Shown here: piece after piece, positions 55,116 through 63,976 of the stretch
Numbering within the stretch: position 1 is the first letter of the stretch
Layout: every line of letters starts with the position of its first letter
Source: Bowdeniella nasicola
GTDB lineage: Bacteria > Actinomycetota > Actinomycetes > Actinomycetales > Actinomycetaceae
NCBI RefSeq assembly: GCF_900107735.1
Contig: NZ_FNQV01000013.1
Location: 1-64,000, forward strand
Direction: 5' to 3'
DNA: 64,000 nt
Program-made: the position numbers and the translations under genes
Notes under the pieces: generated by a model
What the model was told of the DNA's origin: nothing
Database searches by the model: none
What the model saw: only the letters and a program-made list of their open reading frames with translations

Positions 55116-56249
55116 TCAGCCGAGCCGACGGTAGGGGGAGACGAACCCGCTCGGGGCGAGCAGCGCCTCGAGGTAGAAGTAATCTCCCCACGTGGTGTGC
55201 GCGTCGATACCGATGTTGTGCGGGACGTGATAGGTCGACAAGCTCAGCAGGCCGCCGGATTCATCCTCGGTTTCAATCGCTCCCGCCGACTCAAGAGCCT
55301 GCAGGTTTGCGGCCAGCAGGTCCGTGCTGCCTCCGAACTGCATCGCGCCCGCAAGCGCGATCGCGAGCGCCCCGGAGTCCTTCGCCTCCGTGTGCGCTGC
55401 TTCCAGATCCCATGGCACGAGCGAGGATGCTCCGGGCGCAAGCAGCCGGTCATCGAGCGCACTGATCTCTTCATCGATCTCGGCATGCTCGCTGCCATGA
55501 ACGCCCTGCGCTAATGCGATCCGCAGGCCGTAGGTCACCCACGACAGCCCGCGCGTCCAGCCGGTCGAATCGGGGGCGTGGCCCTGCTTAGTAAACGGCC
55601 GGTCGAAGGCGCCGTTGGCCGCGAACATGCCGCCCTGGAACCAGTGCCCCGGACGCACCCGCAGGTGCGTCCACAGCCGGCGCTCGTGCGCGATCCCCGT
55701 TGCCCGCTGCTCCTCGCTCGCTTCCCCGCTGAAAAGCAGCGGCACATTCATGAACGAGTCGACGATCGCCTTGGCTTCACCATCGGCGTCGCCGCCGTGC
55801 GTATCGACCATGCCGCTCGGCACATGCACGAGCGACATAAGACCCTCGCGGCAAATCTCGCGCGCCTCAGCCGCACCGCCGATCAGCGTCTGCTCATTGC
55901 CGGTGAAACCGAGAATCCCGATGAACCCAAGATCGTGGTTGTAGTACTGCAGATCGGATTGCAGCGAGGCAATAAGGCGCTCTTGTTCATACACCCGACG
56001 CTCCCGCACGACGTCACTTCCCGAGACCTCCTCGATCGCCCGCAGTCTGCCGAGCCAAAACGCGACAGTCCACGGAATCGGATGCGTGTCCGGCCAGGAG
56101 CCGGCGATCATTGAGCCGTCCTTGGAGTAGTACGGCGTGAGTCCTTCGGGTAGGTCACGCGCAAGGCGTTCGGTCGAAGAGATCGCAACGGACACGAGTT
56201 CAGGGATGTCCACGGGGAGTTCACCAATCACGAGAAACGAATGTGACAC
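55116..56249 (-). CDS. Unsaturated glucuronyl/rhamnogalacturonyl hydrolase, GH88-like
   Basis: Cytoplasmic glycoside hydrolase that removes the 4,5-unsaturated uronic acid left by polysaccharide lyases. From the GTG at 56249 the protein is 377 residues, like YteR and UGL. The (alpha/alpha)6 pattern is clear, and the two catalytic Asp are D106 (YYNHDLGFIGILGF) and D164 (AIVDSFMNVPLL). GGGGAG lies upstream; a GTG at 56231 is also possible. It ends the GntR-controlled operon 68 bp after the permease, so its substrate should be the sugar the ABC system imports. GH105 is the close alternative. Confidence 0.85.
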   Translation of the reverse strand: MSHSFLVIGELPVDIPELVSVAISSTERLARDLPEGLTPYYSKDGSMIAGSWPDTHPIPWTVAFWLGRLRAIEEVSGSDVVRERRVYEQERLIASLQSDLQYYNHDLGFIGILGFTGNEQTLIGGAAEAREICREGLMSLVHVPSGMVDTHGGDADGEAKAIVDSFMNVPLLFSGEASEEQRATGIAHERRLWTHLRVRPGHWFQGGMFAANGAFDRPFTKQGHAPDSTGWTRGLSWVTYGLRIALAQGVHGSEHAEIDEEISALDDRLLAPGASSLVPWDLEAAHTEAKDSGALAIALAGAMQFGGSTDLLAANLQALESAGAIETEDESGGLLSLSTYHVPHNIGIDAHTTWGDYFYLEALLAPSGFVSPYRRLG

Positions 56250-56317
56250 CGACAGCCTAGCGCTCCCCAAAAGGCGCAGGATTTCGGGCCATACTGCGTG
56301 TCTGTAGGCTGGCTGCC

Positions 56318-57181
56318 TTAGCCTTTGACGCTTCCTGCTGTCAGGCCTTGGATCAGGGTTTTTTGGACGAGCGAAAAGATAATGACTGCCGGGATGACGG
56401 CGATCGTACCCGCGGCGAGAATGCCGCCCCAATTCGTCGCGCCAATGGACTCCATCTGTTGCGCGATCCCGATCTGGAGAGTCTTCGAGTACTTCGAGCT
56501 CGTCAGGATCAGGGCGTACTGGTAGTCGTTCCACCCAAGGATGAACGAGTAGAGCGCGATCGCAGACAGACCGGGCAGCGACAGCGGCAGGATTACCGAG
56601 AAGAACGTTCTGATCCGTCCCGAGCCATCGACGGCGGCGGCCTCTTCAAGCTCACGAGGAATAGCCCGATAGAAGCCGGCCATGAGCCACACTGCCGCCG
56701 GGATCGTCAGGGTCTGATAGATCAGGACGAGGACTTCGCGCGTGTTGACGAGGTTGAGGCTCGCGGCGATGTTGTACCAGGGCACCATAATCATCGGCCC
56801 TTGGATCATTTGAGCCAAGATGAGGAAGAAGATGATGGCCTTGGCAAGTCCGCCGCGATAGCGGGCTAAACCGTAGCCAGCGATCGCGCAGAACGCGGTC
56901 GTCAGCACGGCGCTCATCGCATTGGTCGCAAACGTGTTTTGCAGGAGCTGTCCCATCGCGAGCCCATCGGGCTGCATCGCCCACCGATAGTTATCGAGGG
57001 TGAAACCCGTAAGCGCGAGGTTCGGCGTGGGGCCGAACAGGTCGTGATTCGACCGAAACGAGCTGAGGGCCATCCACGCTGCGGGTAGCAGCAGGAAGGA
57101 CATAAGAACCAACAACAGCCCATATCGCACGAGCCACGAACGAAGGACTGCCCACAGGGACTTTTTACGCATGCTGCTCAT
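56318..57181 (-). CDS. Carbohydrate ABC transporter permease (MalG-type)
   Basis: Inner permease of an ABC sugar importer, 287 residues, six membrane segments. It has the EAA loop ELEEAAAVDGSGRIRTFFSVILPLSLPGL and ends in LTAGSVKG, both typical of the MalG group. It overlaps the partner permease by 17 bp. No ATPase gene lies in the operon, so a shared MsiK-like ATPase elsewhere is expected. Confidence 0.95.
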   Translation of the reverse strand: MSSMRKKSLWAVLRSWLVRYGLLLVLMSFLLLPAAWMALSSFRSNHDLFGPTPNLALTGFTLDNYRWAMQPDGLAMGQLLQNTFATNAMSAVLTTAFCAIAGYGLARYRGGLAKAIIFFLILAQMIQGPMIMVPWYNIAASLNLVNTREVLVLIYQTLTIPAAVWLMAGFYRAIPRELEEAAAVDGSGRIRTFFSVILPLSLPGLSAIALYSFILGWNDYQYALILTSSKYSKTLQIGIAQQMESIGATNWGGILAAGTIAVIPAVIIFSLVQKTLIQGLTAGSVKG

Positions 57182-58112
57182 CCTTTTCTCGTAGCAGCCA
57201 GGCGTACAGGCCCGCCGCAGCCAAAATGATTATCATCGCGAGCGTTGCCACGGCGCCCGCCGTTCCGTACTTGAAGCGCTCGAATGCCCAGGTATAGACG
57301 TAGGTCGGAAGAATGGACGTCGCATATCCTGGCCCGCCCTTGGTCAGCGCCCAGATAAGCTCAAACTTGAACCACGTCGTCACCAGGGAGATCATTCCGA
57401 CGGCAAATAGCGTGGGACGAAGGTGGGGAATCGTCACCGCCCAAAATCGCTGCCACCGGTTAGCGCCATCGACCTTTGCCGCCTCGTGCAGATCATCGGA
57501 GACGCCCTGCAGGGAGGCGAGCACAAGGAGCGCCACGAAGGGCACGCCTTTCCATGTCGAGGCCAGCAGCAGGACTGGCCACACCCAGAAATTCGACGCC
57601 AAATAGACGATCGGATCGTCGATGACGCCCAGCGTTTCCAACGTGTAGTTCGCTAATCCGCCCTGCGACCCTTCAAAGATCCACCGCCAGATGAGTCCGA
57701 CGACAACGGTCGGCGTCACCCACGGGACCATGAGGAGGCCACGCCACAGGTAGCGGAACCGGAGGTTCATGTTCAACACGAGAGCTGACAGCGTCCCGAT
57801 CACCAGTTGCAGGATGACCGAGGCAATCACCCAGACGAAGGAGTTGCGCACGATGAGCCAAAAGTGCGGGTCATCGGTAGTGAGGAACCGGAAGTTCTCG
57901 AGTCCAATAAACGAGCCGGTCCCGGGGGTCGCGCTCGCGTCGGTGAACCCCAACCGGATGGTGTCCAAGAACGGGTAGAACTGGAGCACCGCCAGTACCA
58001 AGAGAACCGGCGCCATGAGCAGCAGCCAGAACCCGGTGGAGTTATACCACCATCGAATTTTTTCCGATCTGCTGCGCTGCGAGGCCCTGGTCGCAACGGA
58101 TGCGCGTACCAT
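57165..58112 (-). CDS. Carbohydrate ABC transporter permease (MalF-type)
   Basis: Second permease, 315 residues, with a first membrane helix WLLLMAPVLLVLAVLQFYPFL and the EAA loop DDLHEAAKVDGANRWQRFWAVTIPHLRPTL. It pairs with the MalG-type permease and overlaps it by 17 bp. N-terminal basic segment faces the cytoplasm. Confidence 0.95.
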   Translation of the reverse strand: MVRASVATRASQRSRSEKIRWWYNSTGFWLLLMAPVLLVLAVLQFYPFLDTIRLGFTDASATPGTGSFIGLENFRFLTTDDPHFWLIVRNSFVWVIASVILQLVIGTLSALVLNMNLRFRYLWRGLLMVPWVTPTVVVGLIWRWIFEGSQGGLANYTLETLGVIDDPIVYLASNFWVWPVLLLASTWKGVPFVALLVLASLQGVSDDLHEAAKVDGANRWQRFWAVTIPHLRPTLFAVGMISLVTTWFKFELIWALTKGGPGYATSILPTYVYTWAFERFKYGTAGAVATLAMIIILAAAGLYAWLLREKDEQHA

Positions 58113-58140
58113 GTTGTGCCCTCCTAGGCTCTCCTGCTTC

Positions 58141-59466
58141 CTACTGGGCTACCGCGGCGAAGCGTTCACTCATCCGAGTCACCGTGTCTTCAGCGCTCAT
58201 CGATCCAGCCAGGTATTCGGAGAAGATCTGCTGGAACTCGGGCTCGATAGCCGGCTGCCCGGCGATCTTTTGCAGTTCCACCCCGTTGTCGTCGGCGATC
58301 TTGGCTTGGCTCTCACACTGCTTGAGGTGACCCTCAACCGCCTTGGGATAGTACTTTTCGACCCACGGCTTGAGGTCCTCGGTTGTCACGGACGTGAGCG
58401 CGGGAGCGTGAGCGACGGCCGTCAGTCGAGCCATCCACTCCTTGTCCATCAACTGGCTGAGCGCCTCCCACCCCTTATCGATGTTCTTGCTGCCGGCAAA
58501 GGCGGCGAATCCGGCGTTCGAGATGGGCACGCGCTTGTCGCTGCCCTGGGGTCCCTTGGGGTAGGCCAGCTGGACACTCTTGCCAACGATCTCCGGGTTG
58601 AGCTCGTAGACGTTGGCGGTGAAGAACGAACCGGCCGCCACCATTGCGACCTCGCCATTGGCAAAGGCGCGGAACATTTCGGGATACGCCCAGGCCTTGT
58701 CGGCCGGCGGCCGTAGATCATTGAAGGCCTTGAGGTGTTCGAGGGTCTCCACCCACTTCGCGACATCGGGATTCTCGTAGTCGCCCGGCTGGAAGCCGTT
58801 GGCGTACGCGGCCGTGGCGAAGGTTCGGAAGGAGAAGCGCGGATTTTGCATCGGGATGCAAAAGCCATACTTGCCATCCCCGGTGAGCTTTTCCGCCGCC
58901 TCTTGCATACCGGCATACGTTTCCAGCGAGGCGATATCGATGCCCGCCTGGCCGAGGAGTTCCTCGTTGACGACGAGCGTCCACGACTGTGCGGAGTAGG
59001 GCAGCGCATAGAGCTTGCCGTCGATCTCGGAGTACTCGAGGCTGCCCGGGCGGAACTGGCCTCGGTCGATATTGAGCGAACCGAATCGGTCGCTCAAATC
59101 AGCCAGGGCGCCCATGCGAACCCAGTCGGAGACATCTTGCGTCATCGTCAAGTCGGGCGGATCCTGCGCCTGGACGCGAACCGAAATCTGCTTTTGCATG
59201 TCGGCCCAGGACAGGAAGTTGTATTCGAGATCGATGCCTTTATCGGCAATCGTCGTCTTGAAGTCATTGGCGACGGCAGTTTCCGGATCGGAGGTGCCGG
59301 GCCACAGGAATTCCAGCTTCGCCGTCTGCGAGCCGGTGGTATCCGTCGAGTCACTTTCCTTGGGCGTGCAGGCAGCCAACGCTGCCATTGCTCCGAGAGC
59401 GCCCGTGAACTTTAAGAGTGATCGCCGGTCCATGTCGGGGAACTGACGTCCCGATGTCTGCTTCAT
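58141..59466 (-). CDS. ABC transporter substrate-binding lipoprotein with Tat-like signal
   Basis: Extracellular sugar-binding protein of 441 residues, family 1 of solute-binding proteins. The N terminus reads DRRSLLKFTGALGAMAALAAC: a twin-arginine motif (RRSLLKF) and a lipobox (ALAAC), so it should be exported folded and lipidated. The mature part shows LEFLWPGTSDPETAVANDF and domain-closing WMARLTAVAHAP. It lies 28 bp upstream of the MalF-type permease and 29 bp after the aldolase gene. Ligand is inferred as an oligosaccharide with an unsaturated uronic end. Confidence 0.93.
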   Translation of the reverse strand: MKQTSGRQFPDMDRRSLLKFTGALGAMAALAACTPKESDSTDTTGSQTAKLEFLWPGTSDPETAVANDFKTTIADKGIDLEYNFLSWADMQKQISVRVQAQDPPDLTMTQDVSDWVRMGALADLSDRFGSLNIDRGQFRPGSLEYSEIDGKLYALPYSAQSWTLVVNEELLGQAGIDIASLETYAGMQEAAEKLTGDGKYGFCIPMQNPRFSFRTFATAAYANGFQPGDYENPDVAKWVETLEHLKAFNDLRPPADKAWAYPEMFRAFANGEVAMVAAGSFFTANVYELNPEIVGKSVQLAYPKGPQGSDKRVPISNAGFAAFAGSKNIDKGWEALSQLMDKEWMARLTAVAHAPALTSVTTEDLKPWVEKYYPKAVEGHLKQCESQAKIADDNGVELQKIAGQPAIEPEFQQIFSEYLAGSMSAEDTVTRMSERFAAVAQ

Positions 59467-59495
59467 GTCATTCTCCTCGTTGAGTGGGATCGAGC

Positions 59496-60374
59496 TTAAA
59501 TCGAGTCGGTGATGAGTGCGGATGCGGCCGTCAGAACGGATGCATCCGGCGGCGTTGTTCGTATAGGGGGTCGAGCTTGCCCGACATTGAGGCCCTGATG
59601 ACGGAGCAGAGCTTTAAGAAAAGTGATGAACTCGAAGCCCTCCATGAGGGTCGTGAGTTTGCACAAGCGTTGCTGGGCTGCGCGGGCGCGGTCAAGATCT
59701 CCGTCATCCAACGCATCAAAAAGTGAGACCACGAGCGGCAGGGCGACGTTGAAGCCTGAGCCCACCGCACCCACGGCTCCCATCGCACAGCCAGCAAGAA
59801 CCAAGTCGTCTGAGCCCACGAAAACCTTGAAGCTCGGGCGGGCGGCGATGAGCCGCGACATGGTCAGAAGATCAGTGTCGCTGTACTTCACGCCCTGCAC
59901 AATCCCCTCATCAAAGGCCCGCTCCAAGAATTGGTGCGGCAGCAGTGGTCCCCCGAGCGATGGGATGAAGTAATAGAAGACCGGCAGCTGGGTGAGGTTC
60001 TTCAGGCTCACCAAGTAATCCCACATTTGCTTCTCGTCGTAGACGAAATACGGCGGGGCACCAACGGCAATCGCAGTCGCGCCGAGAATATCCGCTTCGC
60101 GGGTGAGCGCCTGAGTCTCGCGCGGATCAGCCGACGAGACGTGCAGGACGACTTGCCTGCCGCCTGCGAGCTCGGCGACATCCTGGCAGAGCGATCGCTT
60201 CTCGGACAGTGAAAGGTGGTAGCACTCGCCCGAAGTTCCGGCGACAAAGTACCCGTCTGCACCTTGCGTGTTGAGCAGGTTGACCAGGTCCTTCTGGAGT
60301 TCGGGAGCGTAACCACCCGAGTCATCAAAGGCGGTGACGAGCGCCGGGATGGCGTTACTGTGCGCTTTGAACAC
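59496..60374 (-). CDS. DHDPS/N-acetylneuraminate lyase-family aldolase
   Basis: Class I aldolase or lyase that forms a Schiff base with pyruvate. The 292-residue TIM-barrel protein has T47-S48-G49-E50 (AGTSGEC), Y135 (FYYFIPSLGG) and Schiff-base K163 (GVKYSDTD), whose spacing equals that of NanA (Y137, K165). NanA-type, KDG aldolase-type and DHDPS-type members all share these. With a GH88 hydrolase in the operon, cleavage of a 2-keto-3-deoxy sugar acid is more likely than sialate cleavage. It overlaps gntR by 20 bp. Confidence 0.88.
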   Translation of the reverse strand: MFKAHSNAIPALVTAFDDSGGYAPELQKDLVNLLNTQGADGYFVAGTSGECYHLSLSEKRSLCQDVAELAGGRQVVLHVSSADPRETQALTREADILGATAIAVGAPPYFVYDEKQMWDYLVSLKNLTQLPVFYYFIPSLGGPLLPHQFLERAFDEGIVQGVKYSDTDLLTMSRLIAARPSFKVFVGSDDLVLAGCAMGAVGAVGSGFNVALPLVVSLFDALDDGDLDRARAAQQRLCKLTTLMEGFEFITFLKALLRHQGLNVGQARPPIRTTPPDASVLTAASALITDSI

Positions 60375-61044
60375 GTTCCACCTCCGCGCGAATATCCTGG
60401 AAAGCCGGTTGGAAGTGCGAGTGGAGTGCCTTCACTGCAGCATCCTCGCGGCCTGCGACAATCTCTTCGAGGATCCGACGGTGGTCATCCACGCTTCGCA
60501 CATTGACCGTCAGCGCGAGCGCCGAGCGGGCATTCTCGAACAGCGCCCAGAAAGTCTCGATGACCTGCTCCACCATGGAGTTCTTTAGCGGTTCGTACAG
60601 CGCGAGGTGGAACTCCCGATCAGTATTAGCGTTGATCTCTCCGATCTGGGATTCCTTTTCCATTCGCTCCACGATGCGCTGTAGCCGTGCGAAGTGGATC
60701 GGTTGATACTGGTTCAACGCACGACGTAAGAAGCCCTCCTCCAGTACGGCGCGAACCTCGAGGAGATCGAGCAGGACATCGCCGGTCGTGAGGTACTCAT
60801 AGGGCAGTGAGTCGACGACATGCCGGAAGTCGAAATCCCCTACTTGTAGTCCCACGCCACGCCGCACCTGAACGTGCCCGAGAACTTCGAGCCGTCGTAC
60901 CGACTCTCTCACCGTCGGCTTAGACACCTTAAACATTGCCGCGAGTTCAGATTCCGACGGGAGCGGATCGCCTGGCAGGAGCTCCTTATCGCGGATGAGC
61001 TGGCGAATGTTGTGATCGATCTCGGCTCTGAGTGTAGGTCTCAT
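60355..61044 (-). CDS. GntR-family regulator, FadR subfamily
   Basis: Likely repressor of this operon. The 229-residue protein from the ATG at 61044 (GGAG upstream) has a winged helix (GDPLPSESELAAMFKVSKPTVRESVRRLEVLGHVQVRRGVG) and an all-helical FCD effector domain with metal-ligand residues (DREFHLALYEP, HRRILEEIVAG, HSHF). The FCD domain of such proteins binds sugar acids, which fits the operon. It is the first gene and lies 32 bp from a perfect palindrome. Confidence 0.93.
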   Translation of the reverse strand: MRPTLRAEIDHNIRQLIRDKELLPGDPLPSESELAAMFKVSKPTVRESVRRLEVLGHVQVRRGVGLQVGDFDFRHVVDSLPYEYLTTGDVLLDLLEVRAVLEEGFLRRALNQYQPIHFARLQRIVERMEKESQIGEINANTDREFHLALYEPLKNSMVEQVIETFWALFENARSALALTVNVRSVDDHRRILEEIVAGREDAAVKALHSHFQPAFQDIRAEVERVQSAQ

Positions 61045-61076
61045 GGACACTCCTTCGTGGACGTTCTTGCCGTCAG

Positions 61077-61096
61077 CCTATCAGATATCTGATAGG
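61077..61096. promoter_or_regulatory. Perfect 20-bp palindrome, GntR operator candidate
   Basis: CCTATCAGATATCTGATAGG is a perfect palindrome, 32 bp before the gntR start and 94 bp before the divergent deaminase gene. FadR-type GntR proteins bind such short palindromes, often T-x-x-x-A with central symmetry, and usually repress their own operon. Position suggests it overlaps the promoter. Confidence 0.78.
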
Positions 61097-61190
61097 TGTG
61101 AAAGACCCTTTTAACCATCAGGGTTTTACTGCTCGCGCATTGCTCGCTAGAGGTATGGTCGGAACAAGCCTTGGATCTAAAGGAGTCTCT

Positions 61191-61643
61191 ATGAGCGACC
61201 ACGGCCGCTTCTTTCGCGCCGCCGCCGACGTCACGCGCGAGGCCCTCGCCGCCGGATCTGACCAGCCGTTTGGAGCGGCGCTCGTAAGAAATGGCGAGAT
61301 CGTCGTCGCATGCGCCAACTCGATGGCCGCCGACACCGACCCGACGGCGCACGCCGAGCTGCTCGCGGTGCGTGAAGGAGCGAAGAAGCTCGGCACGCTC
61401 GATCTATCCGACTGCGTCGTGTACGCCACCGGCCAGCCGTGCCCCATGTGCACCGCCGCCATGATCTGGGCAGGCATCCCGACGGTCTACTACGCGACGC
61501 CCGCCGCACTCGCCCACGAGCGCGGCTACTCCGATGTGCACGTCCGCGACTACCTCGCCGGGCGCGACGATTCCGCCATCATCGAGGTCCACGTTCCCGG
61601 CCGCGCCGAGTGCGACGAATTGTGGCGCAAAGCCGGGTCCTAG
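61191..61643 (+). CDS. Nucleoside/guanine deaminase-like zinc enzyme
   Basis: CMP/dCMP-deaminase-fold enzyme of 150 residues that removes an amino group from a base or nucleoside. The zinc site is intact: HAE in PTAHAELLAV and PCPMC in GQPCPMCTAAMIWAGI. The pattern CPMC...GI..VYYA is like guanine deaminase (GuaD) and tRNA adenosine deaminase. Length and the C-terminal extension suggest a guanine deaminase more than TadA. AAAGGAG precedes the ATG at 61191. Confidence 0.88.
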   Translation: MSDHGRFFRAAADVTREALAAGSDQPFGAALVRNGEIVVACANSMAADTDPTAHAELLAVREGAKKLGTLDLSDCVVYATGQPCPMCTAAMIWAGIPTVYYATPAALAHERGYSDVHVRDYLAGRDDSAIIEVHVPGRAECDELWRKAGS

Positions 61644-61708
61644 CAAAGAAGTGGCAGACTAAGCCGTAGAGCGCACCTCGCGCTCATCGTTTTTAGGAAG
61701 GACACTTC

Positions 61709-63034
61709 GTGAGTACACCCTCGCACGGCACACGGCTCGACCCCTGGTTCGACAGTTACGCCGAGCGAGCTCACGGCATGCGCTCGTCCGAGATCCGTGC
61801 CCTGTTCGCCGTCGCCTCCCGCCCCGAAGTTGTCTCCCTCGCCGGCGGCATGCCCAACCTGTCCTCGCTGCCGATGGACCACATCGCCGAGATCTCCGCG
61901 CGTCTCCTGCGCGATCGCGGCACCCGCGCACTGCAGTACGGCTCCGGTCAGGGCGAAGTCGAGACGCGCGAAGCCATCCTCGACGTCATGCAGTACGACT
62001 CGATCCGCGTCCATCCCGACGACGTCGTCGTCACGACGGGCTCCCAGCAGGCCCTCGACCTCGTCACCGAGATCTTCATCGATCCGGGCGACGTCATCGT
62101 CGCCGAGGCCCCCTCCTACGTCGGCGCGCTCGGCGTCTTCCGCGCTTACCAGGCCGACGTCGTCCACACCCCGATGGACGACGATGGCCTCATTCCCGAG
62201 GAGCTCGACGCCACCCTGACGCGCCTGAAGTCCGAGGGCCGGCGCGTGAAACTGCTTTACACCGTCCCGAACTACCACAACCCCGCGGGCGTCACGTTGA
62301 GCCTGGAGCGCCGCCCGCAGATCGTCGAGATCTGCCGCAAGCACCACGTCCTCATTTTGGAAGACAACCCCTACGGCCTCCTCGGCTTCCACTCCGACCC
62401 GATGCCCGCCCTAAAATCCTTCGATCCGGACGGCGTCATCTACCTCGGTTCGTTTTCCAAAATGTTCGGGCCGGGCTACCGCATCGGCTGGGCCGCGGCC
62501 CCCCACGCCGTGCGCGAAAAGCTCGTCCTCGCCTCCGAATCCGCGATTTTGTGTCCCTCCCAGCTCGGCCAACTCTCCATCGTCGAGTACCTCAACACCT
62601 GGGACTGGTACGGCCAGGTCAAGCAGTACCGCGGCGAATACCGCACCCGCGCCGAGGCCATGATGAGCGCGCTGAGCGAATATCTTCCCATGTGCGAGTG
62701 GACGAAACCCGAAGGCGGTTTCTACACCTGGGTCACCCTGCCCGACGGTCTCGACGCCAAAGCCATGCTGCCGCGCGCGGTCAAAAACCTCGTCGCCTAC
62801 GTCTCGGGCACCGCGTTTTACACCGACGGCCAGGGCGGGGACCACATGCGCCTGTCCTTCTGCTACCCCACGCCCGAAGCCATCCGCGAAGGCGTGCGCC
62901 GCCTCTCCCAGGTCGTACGCTCCGAGCTCGAGACCGTCGAACTCTTCGGCACAAACATCCGCCCCGACGCCGAGGCGCCCCCGCGCGAGGGCGGTAACGG
63001 CCGCATCGATACGCCCACCCCCGATCAGGTCTGA
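61709..63034 (+). CDS. PLP-dependent aminotransferase (fold type I, AAT-like)
   Basis: A 441-residue aminotransferase with the MocR/2-aminoadipate group pattern but no HTH domain. Visible motifs: SLAGGMPNLSSLP, YGSGQGEVETREAI, TTGSQQALDLVTEIF, YTVPNYHNPAGV, LEDNPYG, and the PLP lysine in GSFSKMFGPGYRIGW. The GTG at 61709 is the start, with GGAAGGA upstream. It is followed 12 bp later by the Ddl-like gene, an order also found near parAB in other actinobacteria. The amino donor is unknown. Confidence 0.92.
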   Translation: MSTPSHGTRLDPWFDSYAERAHGMRSSEIRALFAVASRPEVVSLAGGMPNLSSLPMDHIAEISARLLRDRGTRALQYGSGQGEVETREAILDVMQYDSIRVHPDDVVVTTGSQQALDLVTEIFIDPGDVIVAEAPSYVGALGVFRAYQADVVHTPMDDDGLIPEELDATLTRLKSEGRRVKLLYTVPNYHNPAGVTLSLERRPQIVEICRKHHVLILEDNPYGLLGFHSDPMPALKSFDPDGVIYLGSFSKMFGPGYRIGWAAAPHAVREKLVLASESAILCPSQLGQLSIVEYLNTWDWYGQVKQYRGEYRTRAEAMMSALSEYLPMCEWTKPEGGFYTWVTLPDGLDAKAMLPRAVKNLVAYVSGTAFYTDGQGGDHMRLSFCYPTPEAIREGVRRLSQVVRSELETVELFGTNIRPDAEAPPREGGNGRIDTPTPDQV

Positions 63035-63046
63035 CAGGAGTCCTTC

Positions 63047-63976
63047 ATGCCCACCTCTGTGGTTGTCCTTGCCGGCGGTTTGTCCCACGAACGCGACGTT
63101 TCACTGCGCTCCGGCCGCCGGATCGGCCAGTTCCTCACCGACGCCGGCTTCGACGTCACCGTCACCGACGTCGACGCCAACCTCCTGGCCAAGCTCACCG
63201 ACCTCAAGCCCGACGTCGTCTGGCCGCTCGTGCACGGCGCCGCCGGCGAAGACGGCTCACTGCAGGATCTGCTCGAGCTCCTCGATCTGCCCTTCGTCGG
63301 CACCGACGCCGACGGCTGCCGCCTCGCCTCGCGCAAATCCGTCGCCAAATCGATCCTCAAAGCCCACGGCATCGCCACCCCCGAGTTCGCGCTGCTCCCA
63401 CAAATGCTCTTCCGCCAGCTCGGCGCCAGCGGCATCCTTTCTGCCGTCGAGCACTCCCTCGGCCTCCCCCTCGCAGTCAAACCCGACGACGGCGGTAGCG
63501 CCCTCGGCGTCACAATCGTGCGCGAGGCCTCCGAGCTGCCCGCCGCGATGGTCGCCTGCTTCGCCTACTCCGACTACGCGCTCATCGAGCAGGCCGTCGA
63601 CGGTACCGAAGTCGCCGTCTCCGTGATCGATACCGGCGACGGACCGCGCGCCCTGCCGGCCGTTGAAATTGTGACCGACGGCCCCTACGACTACGACGCC
63701 CGCTACAACGCCGGTCGCACCGAGTACTTCACGCCCGCACGCCTACCCGAGGACGTCACTGAGCGCGTTCAGGCTACGGCCGTGGCCGTCCACGAGGTGC
63801 TCGGGCTGCGGCACGTCTCCCGCATCGATCTCATCGTCGATGCCGAGGGCACGCCCTGGGTCCTCGACATTAACGTCGCTCCCGGCATGACGGAAACCTC
63901 GCTCTTCCCGCAGGCCGCAGCCAGCGGCCCAGGCGTCGAGATCTACGCGGACCTCGTGCGCGCCGCGCTCCCCTAA
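63047..63976 (+). CDS. D-alanine--D-alanine ligase-like ATP-grasp enzyme
   Basis: ATP-grasp ligase of 309 residues. Family blocks: VVVLAGGLSHERDVSLRSG, LVHGAAGEDGSLQDLLELLDLPFVG, LAVKPDDGGSALG, YDYDARYNAGRTEYF and DINVAPGMTETSLFPQAA. The catalytic Glu (HERDV), Ser of GGSALG and Tyr of ARY are kept. Relative to typical Ddl, the Lys before the Tyr is Arg, the second Ser of the GSS motif is Ala, and the EVN Glu is Asp. This may be a paralog rather than the housekeeping enzyme. Confidence 0.85.
   Translation: MPTSVVVLAGGLSHERDVSLRSGRRIGQFLTDAGFDVTVTDVDANLLAKLTDLKPDVVWPLVHGAAGEDGSLQDLLELLDLPFVGTDADGCRLASRKSVAKSILKAHGIATPEFALLPQMLFRQLGASGILSAVEHSLGLPLAVKPDDGGSALGVTIVREASELPAAMVACFAYSDYALIEQAVDGTEVAVSVIDTGDGPRALPAVEIVTDGPYDYDARYNAGRTEYFTPARLPEDVTERVQATAVAVHEVLGLRHVSRIDLIVDAEGTPWVLDINVAPGMTETSLFPQAAASGPGVEIYADLVRAALP

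Noticed and set aside
59496-60374. Calling the aldolase N-acetylneuraminate lyase (nanA) outright
   Set aside because: Active residues are shared by several DHDPS-family enzymes, and no nanE, nanK, nagA or nagB is near. The operon's GH88 hydrolase points to another substrate.
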